Source: Bidens hawaiensis
Taxonomy: Eukaryota; Streptophyta; Magnoliopsida; Asterales; Asteraceae
Assembly (NCBI GenBank): GCA_021521415.1
Contig: JAIQDT010003851.1
Coordinates: 181,705-245,704 of the forward strand
Direction of reading: 5' to 3'
DNA: 64,000 nucleotides
Positions 37,201 through 45,971 of this stretch are shown here, piece after piece (position 1 is the first letter of the stretch; every line of letters begins with the position of its first letter). A program made the position numbers and the translations under genes. Under the pieces are notes generated by a model. That model was not told the origin of the DNA. It did no database searches and was given only the letters and a program-made list of their open reading frames with translations.

Positions 37201-37712
37201 ATTACATGTTCACCTTTAACAAGCTTGTTCATATTTTTCAGATTGACATGACAAAGCTTCATGTGCCACAATTTAGTTTCCTTCTCAGTCGCTTTAGACA
37301 TAAAAAAGGTACCACCTCTAGAAATGGCATCTTTCATTCGCAGTTCATATAAGTTTCCATTTCTAGGAACAACCGTCGTGATCATATTAGGAGGAATTAT
37401 AAATTCAGGTTTGAGGATGAAACATTGTGAATCATCAAATCCAACCTTATAACCTTTATCACACATTTGAGAGATGCTCAAAAGATTATGTTGTAATTCT
37501 TCTACATAGAACACATTATCAAAAGATACTTTGCCATTTGTGAGAATGCCTTTCCCCACAATTTTCCCTCCATTTTCATCACTCCAAAATGTAACTAGTC
37601 CTTCAAATTTTTCTTCATGGTTGATCAATGACCTCTTGTCATAGTTCATGTGCCTGGAACGTCCACTATCTAAGTACCATATATCATTCATTTGGGTGGA
37701 CTGTTCATGCAC
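34236..37712 (-). pseudogene. pol: Copia Pol of element F
   Basis: Protease-like YLDSGRSRHM, GAG-pre-integrase (LWHMKLCHVNLKNM ... CISCQKGK), integrase core (MDLFGPV, RSDNETEF, QNGVAERRNR), RT ([15 protein letters not shown]) and RNase H (NDSDYDG, STTEAEYIAAS, IDNIVAL, IEIRHHFIRD). Broken into several registers (37712-36522, 36625-35609, 35350-35030, 34744-34493, 34526-34236). A (CA)n run at 34825-34843 sits inside the RT coding part. Confidence 0.88.
34825..34843. repeat. (CA)n microsatellite in F pol
   Basis: Alternating CA run within decayed RT sequence. Confidence 0.85.
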
Positions 37713-37729
37713 ATATTAAAGAAAAATGA

Positions 37730-38050
37730 ATCAGTTAAGTGATGAAATACAAGCTGAATCAGCTTGCAAATCATCAGCAACATTAACACTTGTTGCATTG
37801 GGTTTAAGATCCTCATAAACAAGTTCACATGAATCATCATATTCATATCCACATTTAGACAAATAACCAGCATAAAGGACTATGCTTGTGCATTCTTCAA
37901 TGATAAATTCTCTTTTCTTAATTGTCACTTGTGCTTCAGACCTTGGTTTTCAAATAATACATGTGGTTCAAAACCATTTTTCAGCAGAAAGTTCTCATCA
38001 CCATTAAGTGCATTTTTAGCAGAAGACTTCAAGAAGATAACATTGCTCAT
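37730..38050 (-). pseudogene. gag: C-terminal Gag remnant of element F
   Basis: The minus strand reads MSNVIFLKSSAKNAL and downstream frames typical of a Copia gag-pol linker, with stops. Truncated at the boundary with gypsy G. Confidence 0.55.
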
Positions 38051-38179
38051 TTAGGCAAAATACCTTGCTTGAATAAGTTTAAGCTTGCTCGAATGTCTAA
38101 GTTTGCTCGGTTTCCATACTTAGCCATTTTCTGAGGAGGTTGAGAAGATTCCAATCTTCCTTTACCATATTCTTATCCC

Positions 38180-39000
38180 AACAAGCAATAGTATACGTGT
38201 CAAGACACCTCTACAGATACTTCCATGTCCATCCAATCAATGTGTTGATGAATTATAAAATCCAAAATGTGCTCCGCAAGCCAGAACTTTCAGGTTGGTT
38301 GGAAAAATGGGCTAATTAGCTAGAGGAACACACTATTCAATACAAACTTAGACCAACAATCAAAGGTCAAGTACTTGAAGATTTCATCGCGGAAGTGCCA
38401 ATTGAGAAAGAGGAAGCATGTAAGGCGGAAGAAGAACCAATCGCAATACCATTCTATAATTTAAGTCATGCAAAGTAAAACACATCAAGAGAAGTGAGAG
38501 CAAGTCCGCAGACGCGTTGAGCAAACTGGCAGCCACGAGCTTTGATCACCTTGCAAAGAAAGTCAGAGTTGAAACATTGGTGGAACCATCAGTACCGCCA
38601 AGACAAGTGTGCATCACACAGACCCTTGAAGAATCCCGATCATGGCATACCTAACAGAAGGAATCCTACTGCATCAGAAAGGGAAGCCCAAAAAGTAAGG
38701 AACAAAGCCTTATTGTACTAGCTTAGAGACGAAATTCTGTATAGAAGGTCATTCTTAGGCCCGCTTGTTGATGCGGAAGAAGCCAATTATCTGATCGGTA
38801 AATCCATGATGGGATTTGTGGATTACATGCGGGACCAAGAATGGTTGCAGTAAAAATCACTAACGCTGGCTACTACTGGTCTAGTATGCACATGAATGCT
38901 ATGAAAGAGCTGCGGAAAAGCAACTCGTGTCAACAACATGCACCCAACACACTCCGACCCAAGAATGGCATAGTCCCAATCTTCTCTGCGTGGTCGTTTC
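38180..39000 (+). pseudogene. pol: Ty3-gypsy RNase H to integrase N-terminus (element G)
   Basis: Reads RYFHVHPINVLM, LRKPELSGWLEKW, QYKLRPTIKGQVLEDFIAE (first RNase H end), then SADALSKLAATSFDHLAKKV (second RNase H end). 38840-39000 is the integrase zinc-binding region (YYWSSMHMNAMKEL, NSCQQHAPNTLRPK). An in-frame TAG follows WAN. Sequence between the two RNase H pieces is deleted, and the integrase zinc-site first Cys is Ser. The frame is interrupted at 39000 by H. Confidence 0.82.
38996..39000 (+). other. Target-site duplication of H, left copy
   Basis: GTTTC, identical to 51545-51549. It lies inside G integrase coding sequence, dating H after G. Confidence 0.95.
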
Positions 39001-39471
39001 TGTTGGTGCATAGATGTCAGTAGTTCATATGTCTAAAGTCTGTAATCGAGTCTGTAATATTATTTATGTAATTGTTTGTGTAACAGCGAAGTTGTTGACA
39101 AGTTCGCCTAGGCGAACTTGTTAACCAAGCGAAGTTGTTGACAAGTTCGCCTAGGCGAACTTGTTCAACGAGCGAAGTTATAGACAACTTCGCCTGAGGC
39201 GAAGTTGTCGTGTATTTAAGTAGTTTACTGTTTACGGTTTATGGTTAATCAGTTAATCGTTTAATCAGTTGTTGGAGAGTTCAGTTACGTGTGAGTCTAT
39301 TGACGTGAGTCTGTAAGCATCTCGGTTTGAGTTATCTATATAACGTGTGGTTGTTCGTATTGTGTGTAAGTGTGTTCGTGGGCGAATATTCTACGTCCGT
39401 AACGATCTACACAGGGATTCCGCACCTGTGTATATCGGGATATCTCGTGTGATCCGTCCAGGGAACCTACA
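39001..39471 (+). repeat. 5' LTR of element H
   Basis: 471 bp, TGTTGG...CCTACA. U3 carries two copies of a 22-bp perfect palindrome (39099-39120 and 39142-39163) with half-site CAAGTTCGCC around a central TA. It also has several GCGAAGTT words (39085-39205) and ACGTG motifs (39286-39310). A TATATAA box is at 39337-39343. Confidence 0.96.
39337..39343 (+). promoter_or_regulatory. TATA box in 5' LTR of H
   Basis: TATATAA, about 130 bp before the LTR end. It is the best core-promoter candidate; R would begin near 39370. Confidence 0.7.
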
Positions 39472-39473
39472 AT

Positions 39474-39485
39474 TGGTATCAGAGC
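39474..39485 (+). promoter_or_regulatory. Primer-binding site, initiator tRNA-Met (element H)
   Basis: TGGTATCAGAGC, two bases after the LTR. Confidence 0.97.
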
Positions 39486-40035
39486 ATTTGCTCGATTGTG
39501 AGGTTCGGGATATTCACGCGGGTGTAGAATTCGTTCCATTTCGGGTGTTACCGGGACGAGTTTGTGGTGTTTTTGCTCATTCTAGCTTCCTACCAGTATG
39601 TTTAAGCCTTCAAACCGTCAAAATCGTCGTTAAAATCCGTTTTTCAGATCTGCAGAAAGTTTCAGTTCGTCAGGCGAAGTTACTGTTCATCAGGCGAAGT
39701 TGCCGTCAGGATTCGTAGGGTTTCAGCGAAGATATAAGGAGAAGCGAAGTTATTCACAACTTCGCCTACCTCCTCAACTTCGCCTAACTCAGCGAAGTTC
39801 TTCTCAAGTTCGCCTCGTTCAGCGAAGTTCTCTTCAAGTTCGCTTACTTTCTAAGTTCGCTTATCCTAAGCGAAGTTATTCTCAACTTCGCCCATTTACG
39901 CGAATTTACGAAGGATCCAGCGAAGTTATTACTTAAGCGAAGTTATACTTAACTTCGCCTACAGTACTGTTTCGAAGAAATTTTTCTAACTTCGCCCATT
40001 TCAGAATTTTTCGGGTTTCTTAGTCTTCAAGAAGA
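39486..40035 (+). repeat. Element H 5' leader with GCGAAGTT array
   Basis: Non-coding, upstream of gag ATG 40036. 39670-39965 has about 18 GCGAAGTT/AACTTCGCC or AAGTTCGCC words in both orientations, spaced 10-25 bases. A possible splice donor CA|GTATGT lies at 39595/39596. Confidence 0.85.
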
Positions 40036-42621
40036 ATGTCGTCAATCAATATTTCAGAGCTTGTCAAGATGGAAGTTGAAGCGGGGTCAGCTACAAAGGC
40101 CCCAAGGTTGCTGAAGGGAACCGACTTTGTTGCGTGGAAGGATCGGTTCATACAGTATGTTAAGTACCAGGATGCAAAGATGTGGGTATGCATCCAAGAT
40201 GGATATATTCCACCGATCATGGAGTATGAGGGTCGAGACCAGATCAAGAAATACAGTAAAATGGAAGAAGAGGAGAAGAAGATGTATGAAGCCGAAAGCA
40301 AGGCTCATGCTGCAATCACAATGGCTCTTCCACAGGAGATCCTCCATACTTTCAGAAAGTATACATCAGCTAGAGAGCTTTGGGAAGCTCTTGAGAGCAG
40401 ATTCGAAGGAAATGTAGGCATTCGGGCCTCAAAGATAAAGTTACTCAAGACTCAATTTTCAGTCTTTAAGTACTTAAAGAACGAATCTCTTGATGATATT
40501 ATCACTCGATATTATCATCTAATGACTGAACTGAGTAACTACTCCATTTCCTACAGAGAAGAAGAGATTGTAGAAAAACTTCTCGATGCTCTCCCACCAA
40601 AATGGGAGATGTATACTGTACTGATGAGAGAAGACAAGGACTTCTCTACTTATGATCTTGAAACCGCGGTCAACAAGCTCAGAACTTTTGAGCTTAATAT
40701 GGTAAGAAAGGAAACATCTATGGATCAGGTTCAAGATCCGAGCATGTACGGTGCGAAAGTGAACTCCAATACAAGTTCAAAGACTGACTCTGCCGCCTAC
40801 TACTCAAAAGGTGAGTCGGGTGCCAATTCTTCACAGGAGGGGCATGTGTCAGTAAACTCAAATGGGGATGTTTGCTTTGTTGCGGGTGGATCAAGTGGTA
40901 CTCAGCATACAGCAAGCCAGAGTAGTGGATCTTCAAGTTCCTCAAGCAATAATTACTCAAAGATGCCAATGAGCGTCAAATCTGCTGAAGAGCAGTTTGG
41001 CCTCTATGCTTCATTCATTGCTTCATACGAAAACTATATTCAAGGAAAGGTGGTTGATCCGGCAATGCTAGATGAAGACTATGACCAGATCGATGCTGAT
41101 GATCTGGAGGAGATGGATTTACAATGGCAGATGGCCATGATAGTGAGGCGAGTGAAGAAGTTCATGAGAAAGACGGGGAGAAAGTTTGTTGGTGGCAGGC
41201 CAGGGTTCGACAAGTCTAAGGTGAGGTGCTATAACTGTCAACAAAACGGACACTTTGCCAAAGATTGCAGAAACGAGAGAGTTGAACGTGGTCAGGGCCG
41301 GTCCCCACAGCACACTGGAAGTACCAAAGAAGTCAATGCCATGCTGTCCAGAGAAGCAGGTGAATACAACTGGAACCTGCATTTGAATGAAAATAATGAA
41401 CAGGCAAATATGGCTAAGGTTGAGAATGAAGAACGTGAGAAGACTACCGGAGAAGAGAAAGCTGCTGGTAAGGAAAAAGCTTTCATGGCAGATAACGATG
41501 ATCAACGCTCCGAGGTAAGTTCTAAATCTATTTGTACTAAATGTGAGAATTTGTCTGAGCAACTTGCTACCATAACTGATCAGTATGTTCGTTTAGATGC
41601 TGAATTTAAAACTCTTAAAGAAGATCATCACTTCACAAAAGCAAGAGAAAACAGTTACAAAGTTAAAATTAAAGCATGTGAAAAAGATGTTAAAAGCTTA
41701 AAAACTAAACTTGCTGAAAAAATTGAAGTAATTGATCTAAGTTATGAGGTTTTAGAAGAAAAAACTAAACTGATTGCTGAACGAGAAAAGCAAATTGCTG
41801 ACCACCAGGTGAAAGTGGTGGAACTAAACCGAAAACTAGAACAGTTCCGAAATTCCTCAGCTATTCTTGATCACCTTGTTAGTGATCAAGGTACCTCTAC
41901 AAAGAGAGGAGGAATTGGTTATCACGAGGTTCCACCACCGTATAACCACAATTACACTTTTAACCCTAGTGTACAGAAATCTGCTGATTTTGAAGTTCCT
42001 CAGACAGTTCCTATCAAGGTTACAAGTAAAGATTCAAGTGTTAGTAGTGGCGAAACGAGTTCGCCTGTTTCAAGTGTAAATATTTCTGTTACGAGTCCAG
42101 TCTCATCGGATTCGGATAAGTTGTCCGAATCGGGTAAGACAAAAGAGAAGGTAGTGTTACCCACTGGTGGAGATAAAGATAAAACTTCTAAAAAGAGTAC
42201 TCCACTCAACCCGTACGTCCCACCTTATGTGAGACGAACGGCTGGTAACACTGCCTCTACATCCAAAACAACCTTTGAAAAGAAAATGGAGTATAGGTGT
42301 TGTTTTCGGTGTAATAAGGTAGGACATCTTGTTGCAGATTGTCCTCTGACGCCGAAATTCAGAGGCGTGAGGCCTATTAAAACTGAGCATAAGTCTACTG
42401 GTAATTTTAATAATGCTAAAACTGAAAACCATTCAAAGTTTCGAAACGTAACTAATTCAGGTTTTCAAAGAAATAAACCTCAGTTTTACAATGCTAATCA
42501 CCAAACCGTAAGATATAATACTTTCAATACACATAGGTTTGGAAGGCCTCACATTCAATTTCCAATGAGATTTCCTACTAGGACTGACAGGAATTATGCA
42601 AATACTAACTTCGGAAAGTAG
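40036..42621 (+). CDS. gag: Copia Gag of element H (861 aa)
   Basis: Intact. Structural protein forming the cytoplasmic particle. N-terminal DUF4219/UBN2 capsid region (about residues 1-260); Ser-rich linker; zinc knuckle CYNCQQNGHFAKDC at about 399-412; acidic/Lys linker; coiled coil of about 110 residues (about 500-615); Ser/Thr-rich region; second knuckle CFRCNKVGHLVADC at about 757-770; basic Asn/Arg-rich tail. It is longer than typical Copia Gag (300-500 aa) because of the coiled-coil extension. Codons 493-494 contain GAG|GTAAGT, a perfect splice donor. Pol is in another frame; a stop, about 20 more in-frame codons and a second stop follow Gag. Confidence 0.95.
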   Translation: MSSINISELVKMEVEAGSATKAPRLLKGTDFVAWKDRFIQYVKYQDAKMWVCIQDGYIPPIMEYEGRDQIKKYSKMEEEEKKMYEAESKAHAAITMALPQEILHTFRKYTSARELWEALESRFEGNVGIRASKIKLLKTQFSVFKYLKNESLDDIITRYYHLMTELSNYSISYREEEIVEKLLDALPPKWEMYTVLMREDKDFSTYDLETAVNKLRTFELNMVRKETSMDQVQDPSMYGAKVNSNTSSKTDSAAYYSKGESGANSSQEGHVSVNSNGDVCFVAGGSSGTQHTASQSSGSSSSSSNNYSKMPMSVKSAEEQFGLYASFIASYENYIQGKVVDPAMLDEDYDQIDADDLEEMDLQWQMAMIVRRVKKFMRKTGRKFVGGRPGFDKSKVRCYNCQQNGHFAKDCRNERVERGQGRSPQHTGSTKEVNAMLSREAGEYNWNLHLNENNEQANMAKVENEEREKTTGEEKAAGKEKAFMADNDDQRSEVSSKSICTKCENLSEQLATITDQYVRLDAEFKTLKEDHHFTKARENSYKVKIKACEKDVKSLKTKLAEKIEVIDLSYEVLEEKTKLIAEREKQIADHQVKVVELNRKLEQFRNSSAILDHLVSDQGTSTKRGGIGYHEVPPPYNHNYTFNPSVQKSADFEVPQTVPIKVTSKDSSVSSGETSSPVSSVNISVTSPVSSDSDKLSESGKTKEKVVLPTGGDKDKTSKKSTPLNPYVPPYVRRTAGNTASTSKTTFEKKMEYRCCFRCNKVGHLVADCPLTPKFRGVRPIKTEHKSTGNFNNAKTENHSKFRNVTNSGFQRNKPQFYNANHQTVRYNTFNTHRFGRPHIQFPMRFPTRTDRNYANTNFGK

Positions 42622-42695
42622 AAGTACGGGATGTATAGATCCAAGACCAATTGGTCTTGGGTCCCTAGATTCTAATCATTTGCTTTATTGTGCAG
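41515..42695 (+). other. Candidate intron joining gag codon 493 to pol (element H)
   Basis: Donor GAG|GTAAGT at 41514/41515. Acceptor TTTATTGTGCAG|GAA at 42695/42696, preceded by TCTAATC as possible branch site. Exon length from the gag ATG is 1479 nt (493 codons), and GAA at 42696 is in pol frame, so the join keeps phase. E has the same pair (28516/28515 and 27333/27332, intron 1183 nt). Splicing is inferred, not observed. Confidence 0.55.
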
Positions 42696-45600
42696 GAACA
42701 GTTGAACAGGGCTGCCCACAGTCTTTGGATTGTAGATAGCGGCTGTTCCCGGCACATGACGGGCAACAAATACTTGTTGCACGACTTAAAACCTGTTCAG
42801 GGAGCGAGAGTTAGTTTTGCTGGTGAAAGTGGAGGAAGAATTACGGGAAAAGGTACGGTGTCCAATGGGAAGATGACACTTGAGAATGTGAATTTTGTGG
42901 AAGAGCTGAAGCACAATCTGCTGAGTGTGTCGCAGATTTGTGATAAGGAGTATACTGTTCACTTCACGAAGAATGAGGCGATCGTGTTGAAGCCTGGTTT
43001 TCAGATACCAGACGAGTGGATAGTGATGACAGCTCCACGTGATACAAATACGTATGTGATGGATATGAGGTCTACTGAAATGGCCTTGGGAGAATCATGT
43101 TTAATGACAAAAGCAAGCGAATCAGAATCCGAACTATGGCACAGGAGAATGGGGCACATTCATCTTCGGAAGATGAACCACATTGTCAAAAATGGGCTTG
43201 TGATGGGCGTTCCCTTGAAAAGTTTTAACTTTGAAGACAAATGTATTGCATGCAAGAAGGGAAAGCAACACAAGAAATCCCATCTCACCAAGAAGGTCAA
43301 CTCAATTGCCAGTACTCTAGAACTGCTTCACATGGATCTCTTCGGTCCTGTGAATGTACAAAGTCTAGGAGGTACTTCATACTGCTTGGTGATCACTGAT
43401 GACTACTCGCGATATTCGTGGGTATATTTTCTGAAATCAAAAGATGAGACGGCTCAAATGGTGAAGAATTTGATTACTAAAGTTGAGAACGTCATGAGTA
43501 AAACTGTTAAGTTCATCAGAAGTGACAATGGGACGGAGTTCAAGAATTTTGAAATGGAGATCTTCTGTCTTCAGAAAGGAATTGAACATCAATACAGCGC
43601 TCCGTATACTCCGCAACAGAATGGAGTGGCTGAAAGGAAGAACCGAACTTTAATTGAAGGTGCCAGGACTATGCTGGCAGATTCGAAGCTTCCTGTGATG
43701 TTCTGGGCTGAAGCGGTTGCTACAGCCTGCTATGTTCTGAATAGGGTGTTAACCGTTAAGAGACTTGGTAAAACATGTTACGAGCTTATGCATGGAAGGA
43801 AGCCCAACTTGAGTGGTCTTGAACCATTCGGGTCCCCTTGTTCGATCTTGAAGAAAAATTCTAAATTTGGGGAAGTAGCCGATGAAGGAATATTAGTCGG
43901 TTATGTTGTTGGTACTCCCAACAGACGTGTCTTCAATACTTCGACTTGCAAGGTGGAGGTGGTGTGTAACACTGACATCACAAGTTACCAACCGCCAAAA
44001 CCAAGCAATGGACCTGCTGAGCTTTTCGACTATGTTAAGCTTTTTAAGTCGTTTAACGTACCGGATTTGGAGATTTCTGAAGAAGAAGAAAGAGCTGCGA
44101 CGAAGATGATACTCGATGAGGAAGAAAATTTATTGCAAAGACAGCTGCTTGAAAAATGTCAACCTTCCTCATCAAACACTATCGGTACCCCAGCAGCCTC
44201 AACTGAAGAAGAGTTTATCAATCCTTTTCACTCTCAGCATGAAACAACCATTGATGAGATCTCTTCTAACTTGGAAGATAATTTGCATGTCGGTTCTGTT
44301 CCGACCACGAGAATTCATAAAGATCACCCTTTGGATAATGTGATTGGTGATGTGTCCTCAGGTGTACAAACGAGAAGCAGCTTGAATGAACACACCTGTG
44401 TTTATACAAGCATTAAGGAGACAGGAATAATCGATGAATGCCTGTATACCTGCTTTATAAGCCAGATTGAACCGAAAAATTATCAAATGGCTTTAAAGGA
44501 CAGCTCGTGGGTCGAAGCCATGCAAGAAGAGTTGGCTCAATTCGAGAAGATGGAAGTTTGGACTTTGGTTGAAAAACCAAAGAATGTGCATCCGATAGGC
44601 ACAAAATGGGTGTTCAAGTGCAAGAGAGATGATAAGGGGATCATTATAAGAAACAAGGCGAGGCTTGTCGTGAAAGGTTTTAATCAACAAGAGGGGATTG
44701 ATTACAACGAAGTGTTCGCTCCTGTTGCTAGATTGGAAGCCATAAGATTGTTCCTGGCGTTTGCTGCTTATGAAAATATGAAGGTGTTTCAGCTAGATGT
44801 GAAGAGTGCGTTTTTGAATGGGAAAGTTGATGAGGTTGTGTATGTTGAGCAACCTCCGGGTTTTCCTGACCCAGACTATCCAGATCACGTGTATAAGTTG
44901 AGCAAGGCTTTGTATGGATTACATCAGGCACCTCGTGCCTGGTATGCAACTTTATCGGATTACCTGCTCGAGAATGGTTTTGAAAGAGGGAAAATTGATA
45001 GCACGTTGTTCTTCAAAAGAGATGGAAGCGACATCCTGCTGGTTCAAGTCTACATGGATGACATAATATTTGCTGCATCAAAAGTCTCCATGTGTCAGGA
45101 GTTTGAAGCCGTCATGAAGAAAAGGTTTGAAATGAGTGCTATGGGTGAACTAACTTTCTTTCTAGGATTGCAGGTTGATCAGAGGAAGGACGGGATGTTC
45201 ATTCATCAGACGAAGTATGTTCATGATGTGCTCAAGCGCTTCAAGATGGAGGACAGTTCTCCATATGATACTCCAATCTGCGCCAATCACAAATTGGGTG
45301 CTGAAGAAGACGGTGATGTAGATGTGGACCCAACTCAACATCGGGCGATAATAGGTTCTTTAATGTACTTAACTGCATCTAGGCCTGATATAATGTTTGC
45401 TGTTTGTCTTTGTGCACGTTTTCAGGCAAATCCAAAAGAATCACATTTGAAAGGTGCAAAGAGGATACTGCGGTATCTCAAGGGCAAGCCGAAGCTGGGG
45501 TTGTGGTACCCGAGAGGAGGTGACTTGGAGCTGGTCGCTTACACAGACTCTGATTATGGAGGGTGCAATCAGAGTCGGAAGTCAACAACTGGAGGATGTC

Positions 45601-45971
45601 AGTTTCTTGGTGGCAGATTGGTGTCGTGGCAATGCAAGAAGCAGACTTCAGTCGCAATCTCAACCTGTGAGGCAGAATACATGGCTGCATCTAACTGCTG
45701 CTCTCAGGTTCTTTGGATACAACAACAGCTGCGCGACTATGGTCTGAATTTTTTACTTACTCCTATTTTCATTGATAACACAGCTGCTATCTCAGTAACT
45801 AACAATCCCGTGAAACATAGTAAAACTAAACACATTGACATACGTCATCATTTCATACGGGACTGTGCTGAGAAGAAACTGATAATTCTGGAAAAGGTGG
45901 ATACGCTTGATAATTTCGCTGATTTATACACTAAAGCGTTTGACAAATCCAGATTTCAAAACCTTATTTAA
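42669..45971 (+). CDS. pol: Copia Pol of element H (about 1,100 codons)
   Basis: Open from after TAG 42666-42668 to TAA 45969-45971; no ATG near the start. Protease VDSGCSRHMTG; GAG-pre-integrase HRRMGH ... CIACKKGK; integrase DDE residues in HMDLFG, RSDNGTEF and QNGVAERKNR; RT (RVT_2) with [10 protein letters not shown] and active site QVYMDDIIF; RNase H with TDSDYGG, CEAEYMA, FIDNTAA and IDIRHHF. Compared with E, the last ten residues are lost to a stop after FQNLI, probably harmless. The RT box is YMDD where E and F have YVDD. Expression probably needs frameshift, readthrough or splicing from gag. Confidence 0.95.
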   Translation: MLIICFIVQEQLNRAAHSLWIVDSGCSRHMTGNKYLLHDLKPVQGARVSFAGESGGRITGKGTVSNGKMTLENVNFVEELKHNLLSVSQICDKEYTVHFTKNEAIVLKPGFQIPDEWIVMTAPRDTNTYVMDMRSTEMALGESCLMTKASESESELWHRRMGHIHLRKMNHIVKNGLVMGVPLKSFNFEDKCIACKKGKQHKKSHLTKKVNSIASTLELLHMDLFGPVNVQSLGGTSYCLVITDDYSRYSWVYFLKSKDETAQMVKNLITKVENVMSKTVKFIRSDNGTEFKNFEMEIFCLQKGIEHQYSAPYTPQQNGVAERKNRTLIEGARTMLADSKLPVMFWAEAVATACYVLNRVLTVKRLGKTCYELMHGRKPNLSGLEPFGSPCSILKKNSKFGEVADEGILVGYVVGTPNRRVFNTSTCKVEVVCNTDITSYQPPKPSNGPAELFDYVKLFKSFNVPDLEISEEEERAATKMILDEEENLLQRQLLEKCQPSSSNTIGTPAASTEEEFINPFHSQHETTIDEISSNLEDNLHVGSVPTTRIHKDHPLDNVIGDVSSGVQTRSSLNEHTCVYTSIKETGIIDECLYTCFISQIEPKNYQMALKDSSWVEAMQEELAQFEKMEVWTLVEKPKNVHPIGTKWVFKCKRDDKGIIIRNKARLVVKGFNQQEGIDYNEVFAPVARLEAIRLFLAFAAYENMKVFQLDVKSAFLNGKVDEVVYVEQPPGFPDPDYPDHVYKLSKALYGLHQAPRAWYATLSDYLLENGFERGKIDSTLFFKRDGSDILLVQVYMDDIIFAASKVSMCQEFEAVMKKRFEMSAMGELTFFLGLQVDQRKDGMFIHQTKYVHDVLKRFKMEDSSPYDTPICANHKLGAEEDGDVDVDPTQHRAIIGSLMYLTASRPDIMFAVCLCARFQANPKESHLKGAKRILRYLKGKPKLGLWYPRGGDLELVAYTDSDYGGCNQSRKSTTGGCQFLGGRLVSWQCKKQTSVAISTCEAEYMAASNCCSQVLWIQQQLRDYGLNFLLTPIFIDNTAAISVTNNPVKHSKTKHIDIRHHFIRDCAEKKLIILEKVDTLDNFADLYTKAFDKSRFQNLI

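Larger units (their letters stand above)
32884..38060 (-). mobile_element. Copia element F, decayed
   Basis: Minus-strand Copia of the same broad lineage as E and H. It has a pol-distal spacer with conserved blocks (32880-33130 and 33428-33485), pol (34236-37712) and the C-terminal end of gag (37730-38050). The rest of gag and the 5' LTR are lost at the junction with gypsy G near 38060-38080. No aORF is present between its spacer and the neighbouring LTR. Confidence 0.8.

Noticed and set aside
39670..39965. CRISPR-like repeat array
   Set aside because: The words are short (8-9 bp), occur in both orientations and have irregular spacing inside an LTR element of a plant genome; no cas genes.
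42622..42689. Simple stop-codon readthrough between gag and pol
   Set aside because: In H pol is in a different frame and two in-frame stops lie between, so readthrough alone cannot join them; splicing or frameshifting would be required.
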